The position numbers and the translations under genes were made by a program. The notes beneath the pieces were generated by a model. That model saw only the letters and a list, made by a program, of their open reading frames with translations. It searched no databases and was not told the origin of the DNA. 53,313 nt of DNA from Polaromonas sp. (lineage in GTDB: Bacteria > Pseudomonadota > Gammaproteobacteria > Burkholderiales > Burkholderiaceae_C), in contig NZ_JABBPF010000208.1 of assembly GCF_012927415.1 (NCBI RefSeq), positions 1 to 53,313 on the forward strand, given 5' to 3'. Positions 17,504 through 29,887 of the stretch are shown here, in pieces. Each line of letters opens with the position of its first letter. Within the stretch, counting starts at the first letter, position 1.

Positions 17504-18691
17504 ATGTCCACTCGCCGCTTCGTTCTCACCCGCAGCGCTGCCATGATCGGCGCCGCATCGACCAGTCTGCTGCTGCCAGAAATTGCTCGGGCTCAGTCTG
17601 GCAAGGTGCGCGTCGGCTTCATGCTTCCCTATACCGGTACGTTTGCCCAGCTTGGCGTCGCCATCGAGAATGGTTTCCGCATGGCTATCAATGAACAGGG
17701 TGGAAAACTCGGTGGTCGCGAAATTGAATACTTCAAGGTAGATGATGAGTCCGACCCTTCCAAAGGCATCGAAAACGCCAACAAACTGGTTCAACGCGAC
17801 AAGGTGGACGTGCTGATTGGCACAGTGCATTCCGGTGTGCAGATGGGTATCCAGAAAGTTGTGCGCGACAGTGGCGTGCTGAGCCTGATTCCGAACGCTG
17901 GAGTGCATGCCGCCACGAGGGGCTTGTGCGCACCGAACGTGTTCCGCACCAGTTTCACCAATTCGCAGCCCACACTTGCGCTGGGCCAGGCCATGGTCGC
18001 CAGGGGGCACAAGAAAGCAGTCTGGATCACCTGGAAATACGCAGCTGGCGACGAAGCATTCGAAGGTTTCAAGGAAAGCTATACCAAAGCGGGCGGCACC
18101 ATCATCAAGGAACTGGGCCTGCCCTTCCCCAACGTCGAATTCCAGGCCCTCCTGACTGAAATCGCTGCGCTCAAACCCGATGCCGTAGCCTGCTTTTTCG
18201 CCGGCGGTGGCGCTGCCAAATTCATCCGCGACTACGCTGCCGCGGGCCTCAAGGGCAAGATTCCACTATACGGTTCGGGCTTCCTTACCGAGGGCGTGCT
18301 TGACGCCGCCGGGCCCGCCGCCGAAGGCATTGTCACGACCATGCATTACAGCGATTCGCTCGACACGCCGCGCAACAAGAAATTCCGCCTCGACTACGCC
18401 AAGGCCTTTCGCAGCCAGCCCGATGTGTACGCGGTGCAGGGCTATGACACCGGCTTGCTGCTGATACAGGGTGCCAATGCGGTCAAGGGTGACCTGAGCA
18501 ACAAGCCGGCGCTGTATAAAGCCATGGAAGGCGCAAGCATTGACAGCCCGCGCGGCAAGTGGACCATGAGCAAGGCCCACAACCCGGTGCAGGACATGTA
18601 TCTGCGCGTGGTAGAAAACAAGGAAAACAAGGTCATCGGCATTGCTGCGAAAGCGTTGTCTGACTCGGGCGCAGGTTGCAAAATGACTTGA
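17504..18691 (+). CDS. ABC transporter substrate-binding protein (branched-chain/aromatic type)
   Basis: A 395-residue periplasmic type I binding protein of the Leu/Ile/Val family. The N-terminus STRRFVLTRSAAMIGAAS looks like a twin-arginine signal, with cleavage near ARAQ at about residue 31. The mature part begins GKVRVGFMLPYTGTFAQLG, as in family members. AAGGAG sits before the ATG. A terminator hairpin directly follows, so the binding protein is probably made in excess over the permeases. The linked pobA and IclR genes suggest an aromatic acid such as 4-hydroxybenzoate as substrate, not an amino acid; that is inference from context. Confidence 0.88.
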   Translation: MSTRRFVLTRSAAMIGAASTSLLLPEIARAQSGKVRVGFMLPYTGTFAQLGVAIENGFRMAINEQGGKLGGREIEYFKVDDESDPSKGIENANKLVQRDKVDVLIGTVHSGVQMGIQKVVRDSGVLSLIPNAGVHAATRGLCAPNVFRTSFTNSQPTLALGQAMVARGHKKAVWITWKYAAGDEAFEGFKESYTKAGGTIIKELGLPFPNVEFQALLTEIAALKPDAVACFFAGGGAAKFIRDYAAAGLKGKIPLYGSGFLTEGVLDAAGPAAEGIVTTMHYSDSLDTPRNKKFRLDYAKAFRSQPDVYAVQGYDTGLLLIQGANAVKGDLSNKPALYKAMEGASIDSPRGKWTMSKAHNPVQDMYLRVVENKENKVIGIAAKALSDSGAGCKMT

Positions 18692-18711
18692 TGCATTGAC
18701 ATGGGAACGAG

Positions 18712-18741
18712 TGGGAGGTTTTAGGGCCTCCCATTTTTTTT
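18712..18741 (+). terminator. Terminator or attenuator after the binding-protein gene
   Basis: TGGGAGG (18712-18718) pairs with CCTCCCA (18727-18733), followed by eight T. It lies between the binding protein and the permease genes on the same strand and would lower expression of the downstream genes. Confidence 0.75.
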
Positions 18742-18833
18742 AATGCCAACCGTCTTTTTTGACAGTTCAGGCCCTGCACTTTTACCGACGCGTACCCCAT
18801 GAGTCTTCCTTTAAAAGCCCAGCGACCACTGCG

Positions 18834-19697
18834 ATGGATTTAGTCAATTTTTTTATCCAGCTTTTGAATAGCGTGCAATATGGGCTGCTGCTGTTCATGC
18901 TGGCCGCAGGCCTGACGCTGATCTTCGGCATCATGGGCGTGGTCAATCTGGCGCATGGCAGCTTTTACATGCTCGGGGCCTACCTCGCCTGGTCGCTAAG
19001 CGCTCAATGGGGCAGTCTGACGCTAGCCATCTTCGGTGGGGCGGTGCTGTCGGTACTGTTTGGCCTCGCCCTTGAATGGTTGCTGTTTCGCCATTTTTAT
19101 GAACGAGACCATCTGGATCAGGTCTTGTTGACCTTTGGCCTGATCTACATCTTTGAGGAAATGCGCTCCATCCTGTGGGGCGATGACGTACACGGGGTCA
19201 CGATTCCTGACTTTCTCAGCGCATCGATTCCGCTGACTGACAATCTGTCCTATCCGGTTTACCGCCTATTCATTTCGGGCGTGTGCATTGCCCTGGCGAC
19301 AGGTCTTTACCTGCTAATTTCAAAAACCCGCCTGGGCATGAAGATACGCGCCGGCGCCTTTAACCGCGACATGGCTGAAGCGCTGGGCATCAACATCAAA
19401 CTGATTCATGCTGTCGTGTTTGCGTTGGGCGTGGGGCTTGCTTCTGTGGCGGGCATGATCGCTTCGCCAATTGCAAGCGTCTATCCCAACATGGGCTCGC
19501 AGGTGCTCATCATGTGCTTTGTCGTTGTGGTCATTGGCGGCATTGGTTCGGTGCGCGGCGCCCTGATCGCCGCACTGCTAGTAGGTCTGGTCGATACCTT
19601 TGGCAAAGTGCTGCTGCCGCAAGTGGCCGGCATGCTGGTGTACGTGCTGATGGCCGCAGTGCTGCTGTGGAAACCGGAAGGACTTTTCAAACAATGA
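18834..19697 (+). CDS. livH: Branched-chain-type ABC permease LivH
   Basis: A 287-residue inner-membrane protein of about eight hydrophobic segments. LLFMLAAGLTLIFGIMGVVN and LAHGSFYMLGAYLAW are signature LivH sequence, and GGIGSVRGALIAALLVGL near the C-terminus is the ATPase-coupling region. The ATG at 18834 begins MDLVNFFIQLL, as in relatives; the frame upstream is not hydrophobic and is left out. It follows the attenuator and precedes livM by 109 bp. Confidence 0.93.
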   Translation: MDLVNFFIQLLNSVQYGLLLFMLAAGLTLIFGIMGVVNLAHGSFYMLGAYLAWSLSAQWGSLTLAIFGGAVLSVLFGLALEWLLFRHFYERDHLDQVLLTFGLIYIFEEMRSILWGDDVHGVTIPDFLSASIPLTDNLSYPVYRLFISGVCIALATGLYLLISKTRLGMKIRAGAFNRDMAEALGINIKLIHAVVFALGVGLASVAGMIASPIASVYPNMGSQVLIMCFVVVVIGGIGSVRGALIAALLVGLVDTFGKVLLPQVAGMLVYVLMAAVLLWKPEGLFKQ

Positions 19698-19806
19698 TGA
19701 ACTACCTCCCAAACTTGCCGCTTCGCGTGCCAAGCTTCACGGACGAGCCAATTTTCGCCGGGTCGGCCATGCGAAAAATTGACCCTGTTTTGTCGATGCG
19801 GATTTT

Positions 19807-20847
19807 ATGAGTGCCGCAAAAGCCAACCTCGAAATCCTGCCGCGTGGCGTGCAGGTGGCGCTAACACTGGGGCTGGCGGCGCTACTCGCCTTTCCGTTCG
19901 TCGGCACTGGCTATTACACCGAGATGGTCACGCGCATGATGATCATGGCGATTTTCGCGATGAGTCTGGACCTTTTGCAAGGTGTGACGGGACTGGTTTC
20001 GCTGGGACACGCGGCCTATTTCGGGCTCGCAGGTTACGTCCTGGCCTTTCTGACACCTCAGGGCGAGCCGGTGAGTCTCTGGTGGACATTGCCGGTGGCC
20101 GTGCTGACGTCCGGACTCGCCGCACTGGTCATCGGATTTTTCGTCGTGCGTACGCGCGGCATCTACTTCATCATGGTCACCATGGCCTTTGCCCAGATGG
20201 TGTTCTTCCTGTTTTTCGATAACAAGGTATTGGGCGGCTCCGACGGCGTGTACATCAACTTCAAACCGAGCACACAAATTTCAGCCTGGGTGCCATTCAA
20301 TCTGGATAGCAAACCCGCGCTTTACTACTTCACGCTGGTCACGATGCTGATGGTCTACGCATTCTTGCGCAGACTGCTCTGGAGCCCGTTTGGTCGGGCG
20401 CTGGCGGGCATTCGTGTCAACGAGCATCGCATGCGAGCCATGGGCTTTGGTACTTTTGGCTACAAGCTCGCTGCCTTCACGCTGGCCGGTGCGCTGGCCG
20501 GGCTGGCGGGCTACCTGTGGGGCATGCAGACCGGCTTCATCAACCCCGAACTCATGGGCTTTCAAATGAGCGCACATGCCATCATGATGGTGGTGCTGGG
20601 CGGCATGGGCAATATCGCCGGCGCTGTTGTGGGGGCGTTTGCATTTGATTATTTGCTGCATGTTTTCAAGGATTTGCCACAACATGGCGACGTCAACCTG
20701 GGCAAACACTGGCAGCTCTGGATGGGCCTGTTTATTGTGCTGCTGATTACTTTTGCGCCGCGCGGGCTGTTGGGGCTTGCGGGACGTTTTGGCGACTCCC
20801 GGCGAAGCAAGGATGCGCAAACAAACCAGGAGGCGTCGCATGAGTGA
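19807..20847 (+). CDS. livM: Branched-chain-type ABC permease LivM
   Basis: A 346-residue inner-membrane permease, partner of LivH. Seen are MAIFAMSLDLLQGVTGLVSL, GHAAYFGLAGYVLA, the EAA-like loop GRALAGIRVNEHRMRAMGF and GGMGNIAGAVVGAF, all typical of LivM. Its stop overlaps the livG start by 8 bp. The 109 bp between livH and livM are longer than elsewhere in the operon and code for nothing obvious. Confidence 0.93.
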   Translation: MSAAKANLEILPRGVQVALTLGLAALLAFPFVGTGYYTEMVTRMMIMAIFAMSLDLLQGVTGLVSLGHAAYFGLAGYVLAFLTPQGEPVSLWWTLPVAVLTSGLAALVIGFFVVRTRGIYFIMVTMAFAQMVFFLFFDNKVLGGSDGVYINFKPSTQISAWVPFNLDSKPALYYFTLVTMLMVYAFLRRLLWSPFGRALAGIRVNEHRMRAMGFGTFGYKLAAFTLAGALAGLAGYLWGMQTGFINPELMGFQMSAHAIMMVVLGGMGNIAGAVVGAFAFDYLLHVFKDLPQHGDVNLGKHWQLWMGLFIVLLITFAPRGLLGLAGRFGDSRRSKDAQTNQEASHE

Positions 20848-21616
20848 AGTGCTACTTAGTGCGAAAAATCTCACCAAACGCTTCGGTGGCCTGGCGGCTG
20901 TTGATGACGTGTCGCTGGAGCTGCGGCGCAACCACATCCACGCGGTCATTGGCCCCAACGGAGCGGGCAAATCCACGCTGACCAACCTCCTGTCGGGCGA
21001 TCTGCGGCCCACCTCAGGCTCCGTGATGCTGGCGGGGCGTGACATAACGGGCTGGAGCCCCGAAAAGATTTCAGTCCAGGGTTTGGGTCGCAGCTACCAG
21101 AAAACCAATATTTTTTTACCCTTCACAGTGTGGGAAAACGTCAGGCTGGCGTCGCAGTCACGCGAGCCCCATGCCGCGAACTGGTTCCGGCGCGCTGCAA
21201 AATTTGAAGCTATCAACATCCGGGCTGAAAAGGCTATCGAGCTTTCCGGCTTGAAAAATCGAAAAAAAAGCATTGCCGGTGCCATCAGTCACGGTGAGCA
21301 GCGCCAGCTTGAAATTGCCATGACTCTGGCGACCGGGCCGCAGGTGTTGCTGCTCGACGAGCCGCTGGCCGGCATGGGGGCAGTGGAAGCCGAACGCATG
21401 GTCGCGCTGCTCCAGAAGCTCAAAAAAGACCATGCCATCCTGCTGGTGGAGCACGATATGGACGCCGTGTTCACGCTTGCGGACCAACTCACGGTGATGG
21501 TGAACGGCCGGGTCATTGCCAGCGGCACACCGACGCAGATTCGGGCCGATGCAGGCGTGCAGGCCGCCTATCTTGGCGAAGAGGCCAGTGAAGCCCTGGA
21601 AGAGACCAGCGCATGA
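20840..21616 (+). CDS. livG: ABC transporter ATPase LivG
   Basis: A 258-residue cytosolic ATPase. Walker A GPNGAGKST, the signature ISHGEQRQLEIA, Walker B VLLLDEPLAGMG and the switch VEHDMD are all present. The long frame starts earlier, but the ATG at 20840 (MSEVLLSAKNLTKRFGG) has AGGAGG upstream and overlaps the livM end. It ends in an ATGA overlap with livF. Confidence 0.95.
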   Translation: MSEVLLSAKNLTKRFGGLAAVDDVSLELRRNHIHAVIGPNGAGKSTLTNLLSGDLRPTSGSVMLAGRDITGWSPEKISVQGLGRSYQKTNIFLPFTVWENVRLASQSREPHAANWFRRAAKFEAINIRAEKAIELSGLKNRKKSIAGAISHGEQRQLEIAMTLATGPQVLLLDEPLAGMGAVEAERMVALLQKLKKDHAILLVEHDMDAVFTLADQLTVMVNGRVIASGTPTQIRADAGVQAAYLGEEASEALEETSA

Positions 21617-22329
21617 GCTCTGAACTGCTGATCAACGCCCAGAAAATCAACACCTATTACGGTGCCAGCCATATTCTTCGCGACTTGAGTTTTTCGGTCG
21701 CTCGCGGCGAAACCATTGGCCTCATGGGCCGCAACGGCATGGGGAAAAGCACGCTGCTTAAAAGCATCATGGGTCTGGTCAAGCCACGCTCCGGCTCCGT
21801 TCATATTGCCGGTCAGCCGATGACAGGGCGCCCGTCCTATGAAATTGCCCGCCTTGGGCTTGCCTATGTTCCGGAAGGACGAGGCATCTTCGCCAATTTG
21901 AGCGTGATGGAAAATCTGAAAATGGCAGCCCGCGCCGGCACGCGTGGCCAGCGTGACTGGACCTACGAGCGCGTACTCGATACTTTCCCCCGCCTCAAGG
22001 AGCGCCTGGGCCACGGAGGCCAGCAGCTTAGCGGCGGGGAGCAGCAGATGCTGACCATAGGCCGTGCGCTCATGACCAATCCGGACGTCTTGATTCTTGA
22101 CGAGGCAACCGAGGGGCTGGCACCCCTGATAGCCCGGGAAATCTGGCGCATCTGCGGTGTCATCCGGGAAACCGGGATCAGCAGCGTCATAGTCGATAAA
22201 AACTGGAAGCACGTCAGCCAGATTGCCGATCGCAGCGTCATTTTGGTCAAGGGCGAGGTGGTGTTCCAGGGCAACTCTTCAGAACTACTCGCCAGACCTG
22301 AACTGTTGCAGCAGTATCTCGGCGTCTGA
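21613..22329 (+). CDS. livF: ABC transporter ATPase LivF
   Basis: A 238-residue ATPase, last gene of the importer operon. Walker A GRNGMGKST, YVPEGRGIFANLSVMENL (a LivF hallmark), signature LSGGEQQMLTIGRAL and Walker B VLILDEATEGLAP are visible. The usual switch histidine region reads VIVDKNWKHV where relatives often have EQ/EH, a variant seen in part of the family. It is coupled to livG by ATGA and converges on pobR, 53 bp away. Confidence 0.94.
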   Translation: MSSELLINAQKINTYYGASHILRDLSFSVARGETIGLMGRNGMGKSTLLKSIMGLVKPRSGSVHIAGQPMTGRPSYEIARLGLAYVPEGRGIFANLSVMENLKMAARAGTRGQRDWTYERVLDTFPRLKERLGHGGQQLSGGEQQMLTIGRALMTNPDVLILDEATEGLAPLIAREIWRICGVIRETGISSVIVDKNWKHVSQIADRSVILVKGEVVFQGNSSELLARPELLQQYLGV

Positions 22330-22382
22330 GGGCCCACGGAATCGGCACCGCCGGCGCATCAATAACACCAGCGCAATGGTGC

Positions 22383-24599
<2,217 letters not shown>

Positions 24600-24730
24600 G
24601 CAGGCGCCTGGTTTGCTGCTCGCCAACAGGCGCCAGATGGCGCTTTCGACACTTCTTCAGTCTGGCCGGCGCCCTTGTTGTAGATTGAAGATGATTTCAC
24701 CCCCAGGTCCATATGATTCCGGCATAAGCC

Positions 24731-24747
24731 GCTACAAATTTAATAGC
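24731..24747 (+). repeat. 17-bp stem motif, partial copy
   Basis: GCTAC-AAATTTA-ATAGC, same spacing as the other copies. It ends 2 bp before the ATG of the CoA-transferase gene, so it would lie in that gene's ribosome-binding region. Confidence 0.6.
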
Positions 24748-24749
24748 AA

Positions 24750-25628
24750 ATGACAAGTACCAACAGCAACCCACCGCAGCCCCTCGAAGACGTTCGCATC
24801 CTCAGCCTTGCGCTCAACCTGCCCGGCCCCGCCGCTTTGATGCGCTGCCGAAAAATGGGCGCGACATGCATCAAGCTTGAACCACCCGGCGGCGACCCGA
24901 TGAGCCACTACAACAAGGCGGCCTATGCACAACTGCATGAAGGCCTGAAAGTGCTGACTGCCGATCTGAAAACTGAAGCCGGCCAGCAGACATTGCATTG
25001 CGAACTGGCTTCGGCCGAAGTGCTGCTCACTTCGTTTCGCCCTTCGGCGATCGAAAAGCTCGGCCTGGGCTGGGAAGAGCTGCACCGCTTGTATCCCGTC
25101 CTGTCGCAGATTGCCATTGTCGGCAGCCCTGGCGAGCGCGCCGAAGAGCCCGGTCACGACCTCACTTATCTGGCCGACAACGGCCTGGTGCCCGGCCTGG
25201 AACTGCCAGCCACGCTGTACGCTGACATGGCCGGTTCGCTTATGGCCAGCGAAGCCGCGCTGCAAGCAGTAATGACGCAGCGTATCAGCGGCAAGGGGGT
25301 ATTCATCGAACTGGCCCTGTCGGATGCGGCAGCCTATCTGGCCCTGCCCCGGCATTGGGGTTTGACGCAGCCCGATGGCGCGGTAGGCGGTGCTCATGCA
25401 GGTTATCGTGTCTATGCCTGCAAGGATGGCCGCGTAGCCGTTGCCGCGCTGGAGCCCCACTTTGCTGCAGCCTTGTGCGCTGCTGCGGGCGTTGCGGCTT
25501 CAGACATTCGCAGCTTGCTAAAGCCCGACACTCGTCAACAGATCGAGGGTTTCCTGCTCACACAAACCCGCCAGGAACTTAAAACGCTGGCGTTGGCCAA
25601 GGACATTCCACTGCATACGATGGCCTGA
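24750..25628 (+). CDS. Class III (CaiB/Frc family) CoA-transferase, short
   Basis: A 292-residue protein of the family III CoA-transferases, which move CoA between carboxylic acids. The N-terminus LEDVRILSLALNLPGPAALM, KLEPPGGDPM, LTADLKTEAGQ and the LLTSFRPSAIEKLGLGW block are typical, and YADMAGSLMAS near residue 160 contains the probable catalytic Asp. Members are usually 380-430 residues, so this is a short form lacking part of the C-terminal lobe; the substrate is unknown. No ribosome site is seen. The position after pobA could suggest aromatic-acid metabolism, but it is not clearly in the same operon (150-bp gap). Confidence 0.8.
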   Translation: MTSTNSNPPQPLEDVRILSLALNLPGPAALMRCRKMGATCIKLEPPGGDPMSHYNKAAYAQLHEGLKVLTADLKTEAGQQTLHCELASAEVLLTSFRPSAIEKLGLGWEELHRLYPVLSQIAIVGSPGERAEEPGHDLTYLADNGLVPGLELPATLYADMAGSLMASEAALQAVMTQRISGKGVFIELALSDAAAYLALPRHWGLTQPDGAVGGAHAGYRVYACKDGRVAVAALEPHFAAALCAAAGVAASDIRSLLKPDTRQQIEGFLLTQTRQELKTLALAKDIPLHTMA

Positions 25629-25928
25629 TACGCGGCTCCGCCCGAGGCCAGCGCCTCAGCGACAGCGGGCGCGAAGCACAAATGCAGGATGGAATCGCTA
25701 TCAAGGGAATGTCAGGTCGCTTGCAGGCGGTCGTGGGGTTAGCCCGTCGCATCAGCCCGCCCAGAGCAACACAAAAAACGGGATCGCTATGGTTTTTATA
25801 GCTATTAATAGCCATATCTATTGGACATGAAGCCGGTTTTACATGCAAACCATGACCACCCAGGACTCGCAAGCCAGTGCACCAAGCCAAACAGTACCGC
25901 TGGTGACTGAAAATCCCGAAAGAACAGC
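25629..25928. other. Intergenic stretch with a dispersed repeat and a possible 29-residue ORF
   Basis: This 300-bp gap holds a full copy of the dispersed repeat (25786-25840). A plus-strand ORF from 25843 to 25932 (MQTMTTQDSQASAPSQ...) has reasonable codons but no ribosome site, and it overlaps the end of the ygiQ gene. I would not call it a gene. Confidence 0.5.
25786..25840 (+). repeat. Dispersed intergenic repeat, full copy 2
   Basis: GCTAT-GGTTTTT-ATAGC (25786-25802), then TATTAATAGCC, TATTGGAC and a GCCGGTTTT end. It aligns with the copies at 5770, 49052 and 51694. Confidence 0.75.
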
Positions 25929-28283
25929 CTAACGCGACCGGCGGACCAGTTTGCCGGAAACCTTGGCCGAGCCATTGTCCCGTGGCGGCAATCCCGTATG
26001 TTGCGTCAGCATGCGGCCCTTGCCGATTGGCACAGCCTGTGTCACAGTGGTGGTCGAGTTTTTCCGGCGCGCGCTGGTGTAAGCGCCATCGGTCATCGGC
26101 TGAAAAGTCGGGATCAGGTGATGCTTGCCATTGCCGATCAGGTCGGCGCGGCCCATGGTTTTCAGCGCTTCGCGGAGCACCGGCCAGTTGTTGGCATCGT
26201 GGTAGCGCAAGAAGGCCTTGTGCAGGCGGCGGCGCTTGTCGCCGCGAACAATATCAACTGTCTCGCTGTCGCGCGTGATACGGCGCAGCGGATTCCTGTT
26301 GCTGTGGTACATCGCCGTGGCGGTTGCCATCGGGCTGGGGTAGAAGGTCTGCACCTGGTCGGCCCTGAAGCCGTTCTTTTTCAGCCAAATCGCCAGGTTC
26401 ATCATGTCCTCGTCGCTGGTGCCCGGGTGGGCCGCAATGAAGTAGGGAATCAGAAACTGCTTCTTGCCGGCTTCGAGACTGTATTTGTCAAACAGCGTCT
26501 TGAACTTGTCGTAGTTGCCGATACCCGGCTTCATCATCTTGGTGAGCGGGCCGGACTCGGTGTGCTCGGGGGCAATTTTCAGGTAGCCGCCGACGTGGTG
26601 CTGAACCAGTTCTTTGACGTATTCGGGGCTCTGCACGGCCAGATCGTAGCGCAGGCCGGAGCCAATCAGGATTTTTTTGATGCCTCTGAGCGCGCGGCCA
26701 CGCTTGTAAATCTTGATGAGCGGGCCGTGGTCGGTGGTCAGGTTCTGGCAGATGCCGGGGTAAACGCAGCTCGGCTTGCGGCAGGCAGCTTCAATCTCGG
26801 GGCCGCGGCAGCCCAGGCGGTACATGTTGGCGGTCGGGCCGCCCAGGTCGGAAATGGTACCGGTAAAGCCTTCCACCTTGTCGCGGATGTCTTCAATCTC
26901 GCGGATCACCGAATCCTCGGAGCGGCTCTGGATGATGCGGCCTTCATGCTCGGTGATCGAGCAAAAGGTGCAGCCGCCGAAGCAGCCACGCATGATGTTG
27001 ATTGAAAAACGGATCATTTCCCAGGCCGGGATTTTGGTCGCGCCGTCGTGGCGGCCGTTTTTGTCGGCGTAACTAGGATGCGGCCCGCGCGCATACGGCA
27101 AATCGAACACATAGTCCATCTCGGCCGTTGTCAGCGGAATCGGCGGCGGCGTGATCCAGACATCGCGCGCGGTGACTCCTTCACCGTGCGCCTGCACCAA
27201 AGCACGCGCATTGCCGGGATTGGTTTCCAGGTGCAACACCCGATTGGCATGGGCGTAAAGCACCGGATCGGCCTTGATCTGCTCGTAGCTAGGCAGGCGA
27301 ATCACGGTGCGGTCACGCGGCGGCACCTTGACGCTACCCTTGCCGTACAGCGCCGGGTTCGGCATGAAAACCAGTGGCTTGATCGCGGGATTGGCCGGGT
27401 TCGCTGACTTGACGGCTACCGGCGCTCCGCCGTCCTTTTCTGCATCTTCCTTCTCGCATGTTGTGCCTTGTCCTGCGGCCTGCTCGCTGGTGGTCATGTA
27501 GGGGTTGATGTGCGACTCGACACGGCCCGGCTCATCGACCTGGGTGGAATCAATCTCGAACCAGCCCTTGCCCGATTCGTCATCCTGACGGCGCACAAAA
27601 GCAGTGCCGCGAACATCGGTGATTTGCTGTACCGGCTCCTTGGCGGCCAGGCGATGGGCAATTTCGACCAGCGCGCGCTCGGCATTGCCGTACAGCAACA
27701 GGTCGCTCTTCGCATCGACCACGATGGAGCGGCGCACTTTGTCGGACCAGTAGTCGTAATGGGCGATACGGCGCAGGCTGCCTTCGATACCGCCCAGAAT
27801 GATGGGAACATCCTTCCAGGCTTCACGGCAACGCTGGCTGTAGACGATGGCGGCGCGATCGGGCCGCTTGCCGCCAATGTCGCCGGGGGTGTAGGCGTCA
27901 TCGCTGCGGATTTTTCGGTCAGCCGTGTAGCGGTTGATCATCGAATCCATGTTGCCGGCAGTCACGCCCCAGAACAGATTGGGCTTGCCCAATGCCTTAA
28001 AAGCTTCGGCGCTATGCCAGTCAGGCTGTGCAATGATGCCGACGCGAAATCCCTGCGCTTCCAGAACGCGGCCAATCACCGCCATGCCGAAGCTTGGATG
28101 ATCAACGTAGGCATCACCGGTGACGAGAACAATGTCGCAACTGTCCCAGCCAAGCGCATCCATTTCAGCCCGGCTGGTGGGCAAAAATTTGGCGGTGCCG
28201 AAGCGGGCTGCCCAGTATTTTCGGTAACTGGTCAAAGGCTTTGCGGCGCGGGCAAAAAAGGAGACGTCGACTGGAGCGTTCAT
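25929..28283 (-). CDS. ygiQ: YgiQ-family radical SAM protein
   Basis: A 784-residue protein of the YgiQ (UPF0313) family. An N-terminal B12-binding-like part ([31 protein letters not shown]) is followed by a radical SAM core with the C-x3-C-x2-C cluster motif [12 protein letters not shown] near residue 430, then [19 protein letters not shown] and [11 protein letters not shown]. The family is widespread but its reaction is unknown. A low-complexity insertion at about 265-295 (Glu/Lys/Ala) is likely strain-specific. It stands alone. Confidence 0.93.
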   Translation of the reverse strand: MNAPVDVSFFARAAKPLTSYRKYWAARFGTAKFLPTSRAEMDALGWDSCDIVLVTGDAYVDHPSFGMAVIGRVLEAQGFRVGIIAQPDWHSAEAFKALGKPNLFWGVTAGNMDSMINRYTADRKIRSDDAYTPGDIGGKRPDRAAIVYSQRCREAWKDVPIILGGIEGSLRRIAHYDYWSDKVRRSIVVDAKSDLLLYGNAERALVEIAHRLAAKEPVQQITDVRGTAFVRRQDDESGKGWFEIDSTQVDEPGRVESHINPYMTTSEQAAGQGTTCEKEDAEKDGGAPVAVKSANPANPAIKPLVFMPNPALYGKGSVKVPPRDRTVIRLPSYEQIKADPVLYAHANRVLHLETNPGNARALVQAHGEGVTARDVWITPPPIPLTTAEMDYVFDLPYARGPHPSYADKNGRHDGATKIPAWEMIRFSINIMRGCFGGCTFCSITEHEGRIIQSRSEDSVIREIEDIRDKVEGFTGTISDLGGPTANMYRLGCRGPEIEAACRKPSCVYPGICQNLTTDHGPLIKIYKRGRALRGIKKILIGSGLRYDLAVQSPEYVKELVQHHVGGYLKIAPEHTESGPLTKMMKPGIGNYDKFKTLFDKYSLEAGKKQFLIPYFIAAHPGTSDEDMMNLAIWLKKNGFRADQVQTFYPSPMATATAMYHSNRNPLRRITRDSETVDIVRGDKRRRLHKAFLRYHDANNWPVLREALKTMGRADLIGNGKHHLIPTFQPMTDGAYTSARRKNSTTTVTQAVPIGKGRMLTQHTGLPPRDNGSAKVSGKLVRRSR

Positions 28284-29018
28284 GAAGCGATTCTTTTGTA
28301 AAACCGCAAAAAACTGCCGGAGGGCAAAGTCTGCGATTTTGGATTAACCCTTCATTTTAATGTCTTACCGCAATCAGGGTGCCCTGACCAAAAGTTGAGC
28401 TTTAGTTTCCATGGTTATTTTGATTTTCAGGCGCAAGGTGGCGCTGTCCCACAAAAGGCGGTCACCTCACAGGACGCCGGGGTGGTAACCCAATCTGCTT
28501 CGACCGCGACAAGGGTATACGCGCTTCTATCCAAAAATCAGCAGTTGCTTGGGAGAAAAAGCATCAATGCGTGACGGAGTTGCGCTGTTCACTCACTGTC
28601 GCTTGTCCATCAATTCAGGGCTGGCCACTTCGTGCAGTGGAAAGTCAACTTGCGCAAACGCCCTGCATCACAAATAAAGATGGACCAGGTTCTGTAGATC
28701 GTGCCGGGCTTGCGTAAAAGGTGTAGACGAAAACAAGAACTCAAAGTACAACGGTAGCGGTTGAGCGGCTACTCACCGCCGTGCTTGAATTGTCGACCAG
28801 CGCAGAAATGGTAAACGGTTGACAGCATTGGATCTCTCGGTTCGTTGCCGTACTTAAAACGGAAGCGCAAGTTGCCGCGGCAACGCTATGTAGCCGTGAT
28901 GCAAATCACGGGCTGGGCGACTACACGATGCGCAATCTCCATCTTTAAGACAAGACCGCTAAAAGCGTGATTTTGACAGCAGCAAGTAATGCCGGTCGCT
29001 TCAACTTCAGTTGTAGTT
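28284..29018. other. 735-bp intergenic region without a gene
   Basis: No ORF with coding character is seen on either strand. The stretch holds a perfect 14-bp palindrome GTTGCCGCGGCAAC (28871-28884), then a hairpin CCGTGAT-gcaa-ATCACGG (28894-28911), and a looser inverted repeat near 28750-28775 (GTAGC ... GCTAC). It must contain the ygiQ promoter at its left end. The hairpins could belong to a small RNA or to a remnant of a lost gene. Confidence 0.5.
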
Positions 29019-29486
29019 TCAGTAACGTGCGGTCATTTGGCCACGAACTTCCCCACCAGGATTGGCAGCGGTGTGGATGTTTGCATACCAGCGCCCGGCC
29101 ATCAAGTCAGCCGCCTGCGCGGCGGTCAGCGTTGCGCTTCCCTCCATTGGGTTACTGATGGGACCCGACCAGGGAACGGCAACACCGGCGTTCGCACCGA
29201 CGTTAGACGGGCCATGAAAGTGACCCGCCGTGGCGGGACCAGTCAGGCCGGCGTAATTGACTTTCCAGCGCAACAAGTTAGTGTCTTTGTTGAACACGGC
29301 GTCGACCGATCCGGTCCCTTGGCTGGCATTTGACGGCACGTCGGTGGATGCGCGCAATTGTGTGGTGAAAGCGACCATGCTCGATTGAGCTTGGCGCTCC
29401 ATCATTCCGCAACCAGTGATGGCGGCCGCTGCCGCTATGGCGAGGGCAGCAAGAGAAATTCGGGTTGCCTGGCGACGTGTTGTCAT
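29019..29486 (-). CDS. CHRD-domain lipoprotein
   Basis: A 155-residue exported protein. The start TTRRQATRISLAALAIAAAA followed by ITGC is a lipoprotein signal, making the Cys near residue 27 the lipidated residue. The rest is a CHRD (chordin) domain: FTTQLRASTDVPSN, WKVNYAGLTGPATAGHFHGP, RWYANIHTAANPGGEVRGQM. CHRD proteins occur in many bacteria without a known function. The ATG at 29486 has AGGAG upstream; the longer frame to 29609 is rejected. Monocistronic. Confidence 0.88.
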   Translation of the reverse strand: MTTRRQATRISLAALAIAAAAAITGCGMMERQAQSSMVAFTTQLRASTDVPSNASQGTGSVDAVFNKDTNLLRWKVNYAGLTGPATAGHFHGPSNVGANAGVAVPWSGPISNPMEGSATLTAAQAADLMAGRWYANIHTAANPGGEVRGQMTARY

Positions 29487-29887
29487 GATTAACTCCTGTT
29501 TAAATTGAGATTCATTCTGTTCCCAAATCAATAACCAACCGGTAGGACAAACCCGATATAACCGGTCGGTGATATCGGCAAGCGTCAAATGGTTGGATAC
29601 GCTATCCAAGATTCGGCTTTATTGCCCGCAAGAGTGGCACTTAAGCTTCTCTCCTACGCTACCGGTCTTGGACTTCCGACACACAGTTGCAGATTTTTAG
29701 AAGAAAGTCTATTGCGGGGCGAGAAGCCCGAAATACAAAGGCACGCCATGGCAAAACCGATGACAACCGGATCAGCCGTAAAAAACGAGGCGCCGTACGC
29801 GCATTCAATGACGCGTTTCAGGCCCTCTGCGGCAGGCAACCGATATCGGCGTGAACGGTTAACGCGAATCTTTAAGACGGGGCAAGA
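29487..29887. other. Divergent promoter region without a gene
   Basis: 401 bp between the CHRD gene and ku. Near 29539-29575 ACCGGT elements are repeated around GATAT (ACCAACCGGTAGG, then ATAACCGGTCGGTGATATCGG), which could be regulator sites. An open frame on the plus strand looks non-coding. Confidence 0.4.

Noticed and set aside
24600-24645. Inverted repeat (GGCGCCTG ... CAGGCGCC) after pobA as a terminator
   Set aside because: The loop is about 16 bases and no T-run follows. It may be structural, but termination is not supported.
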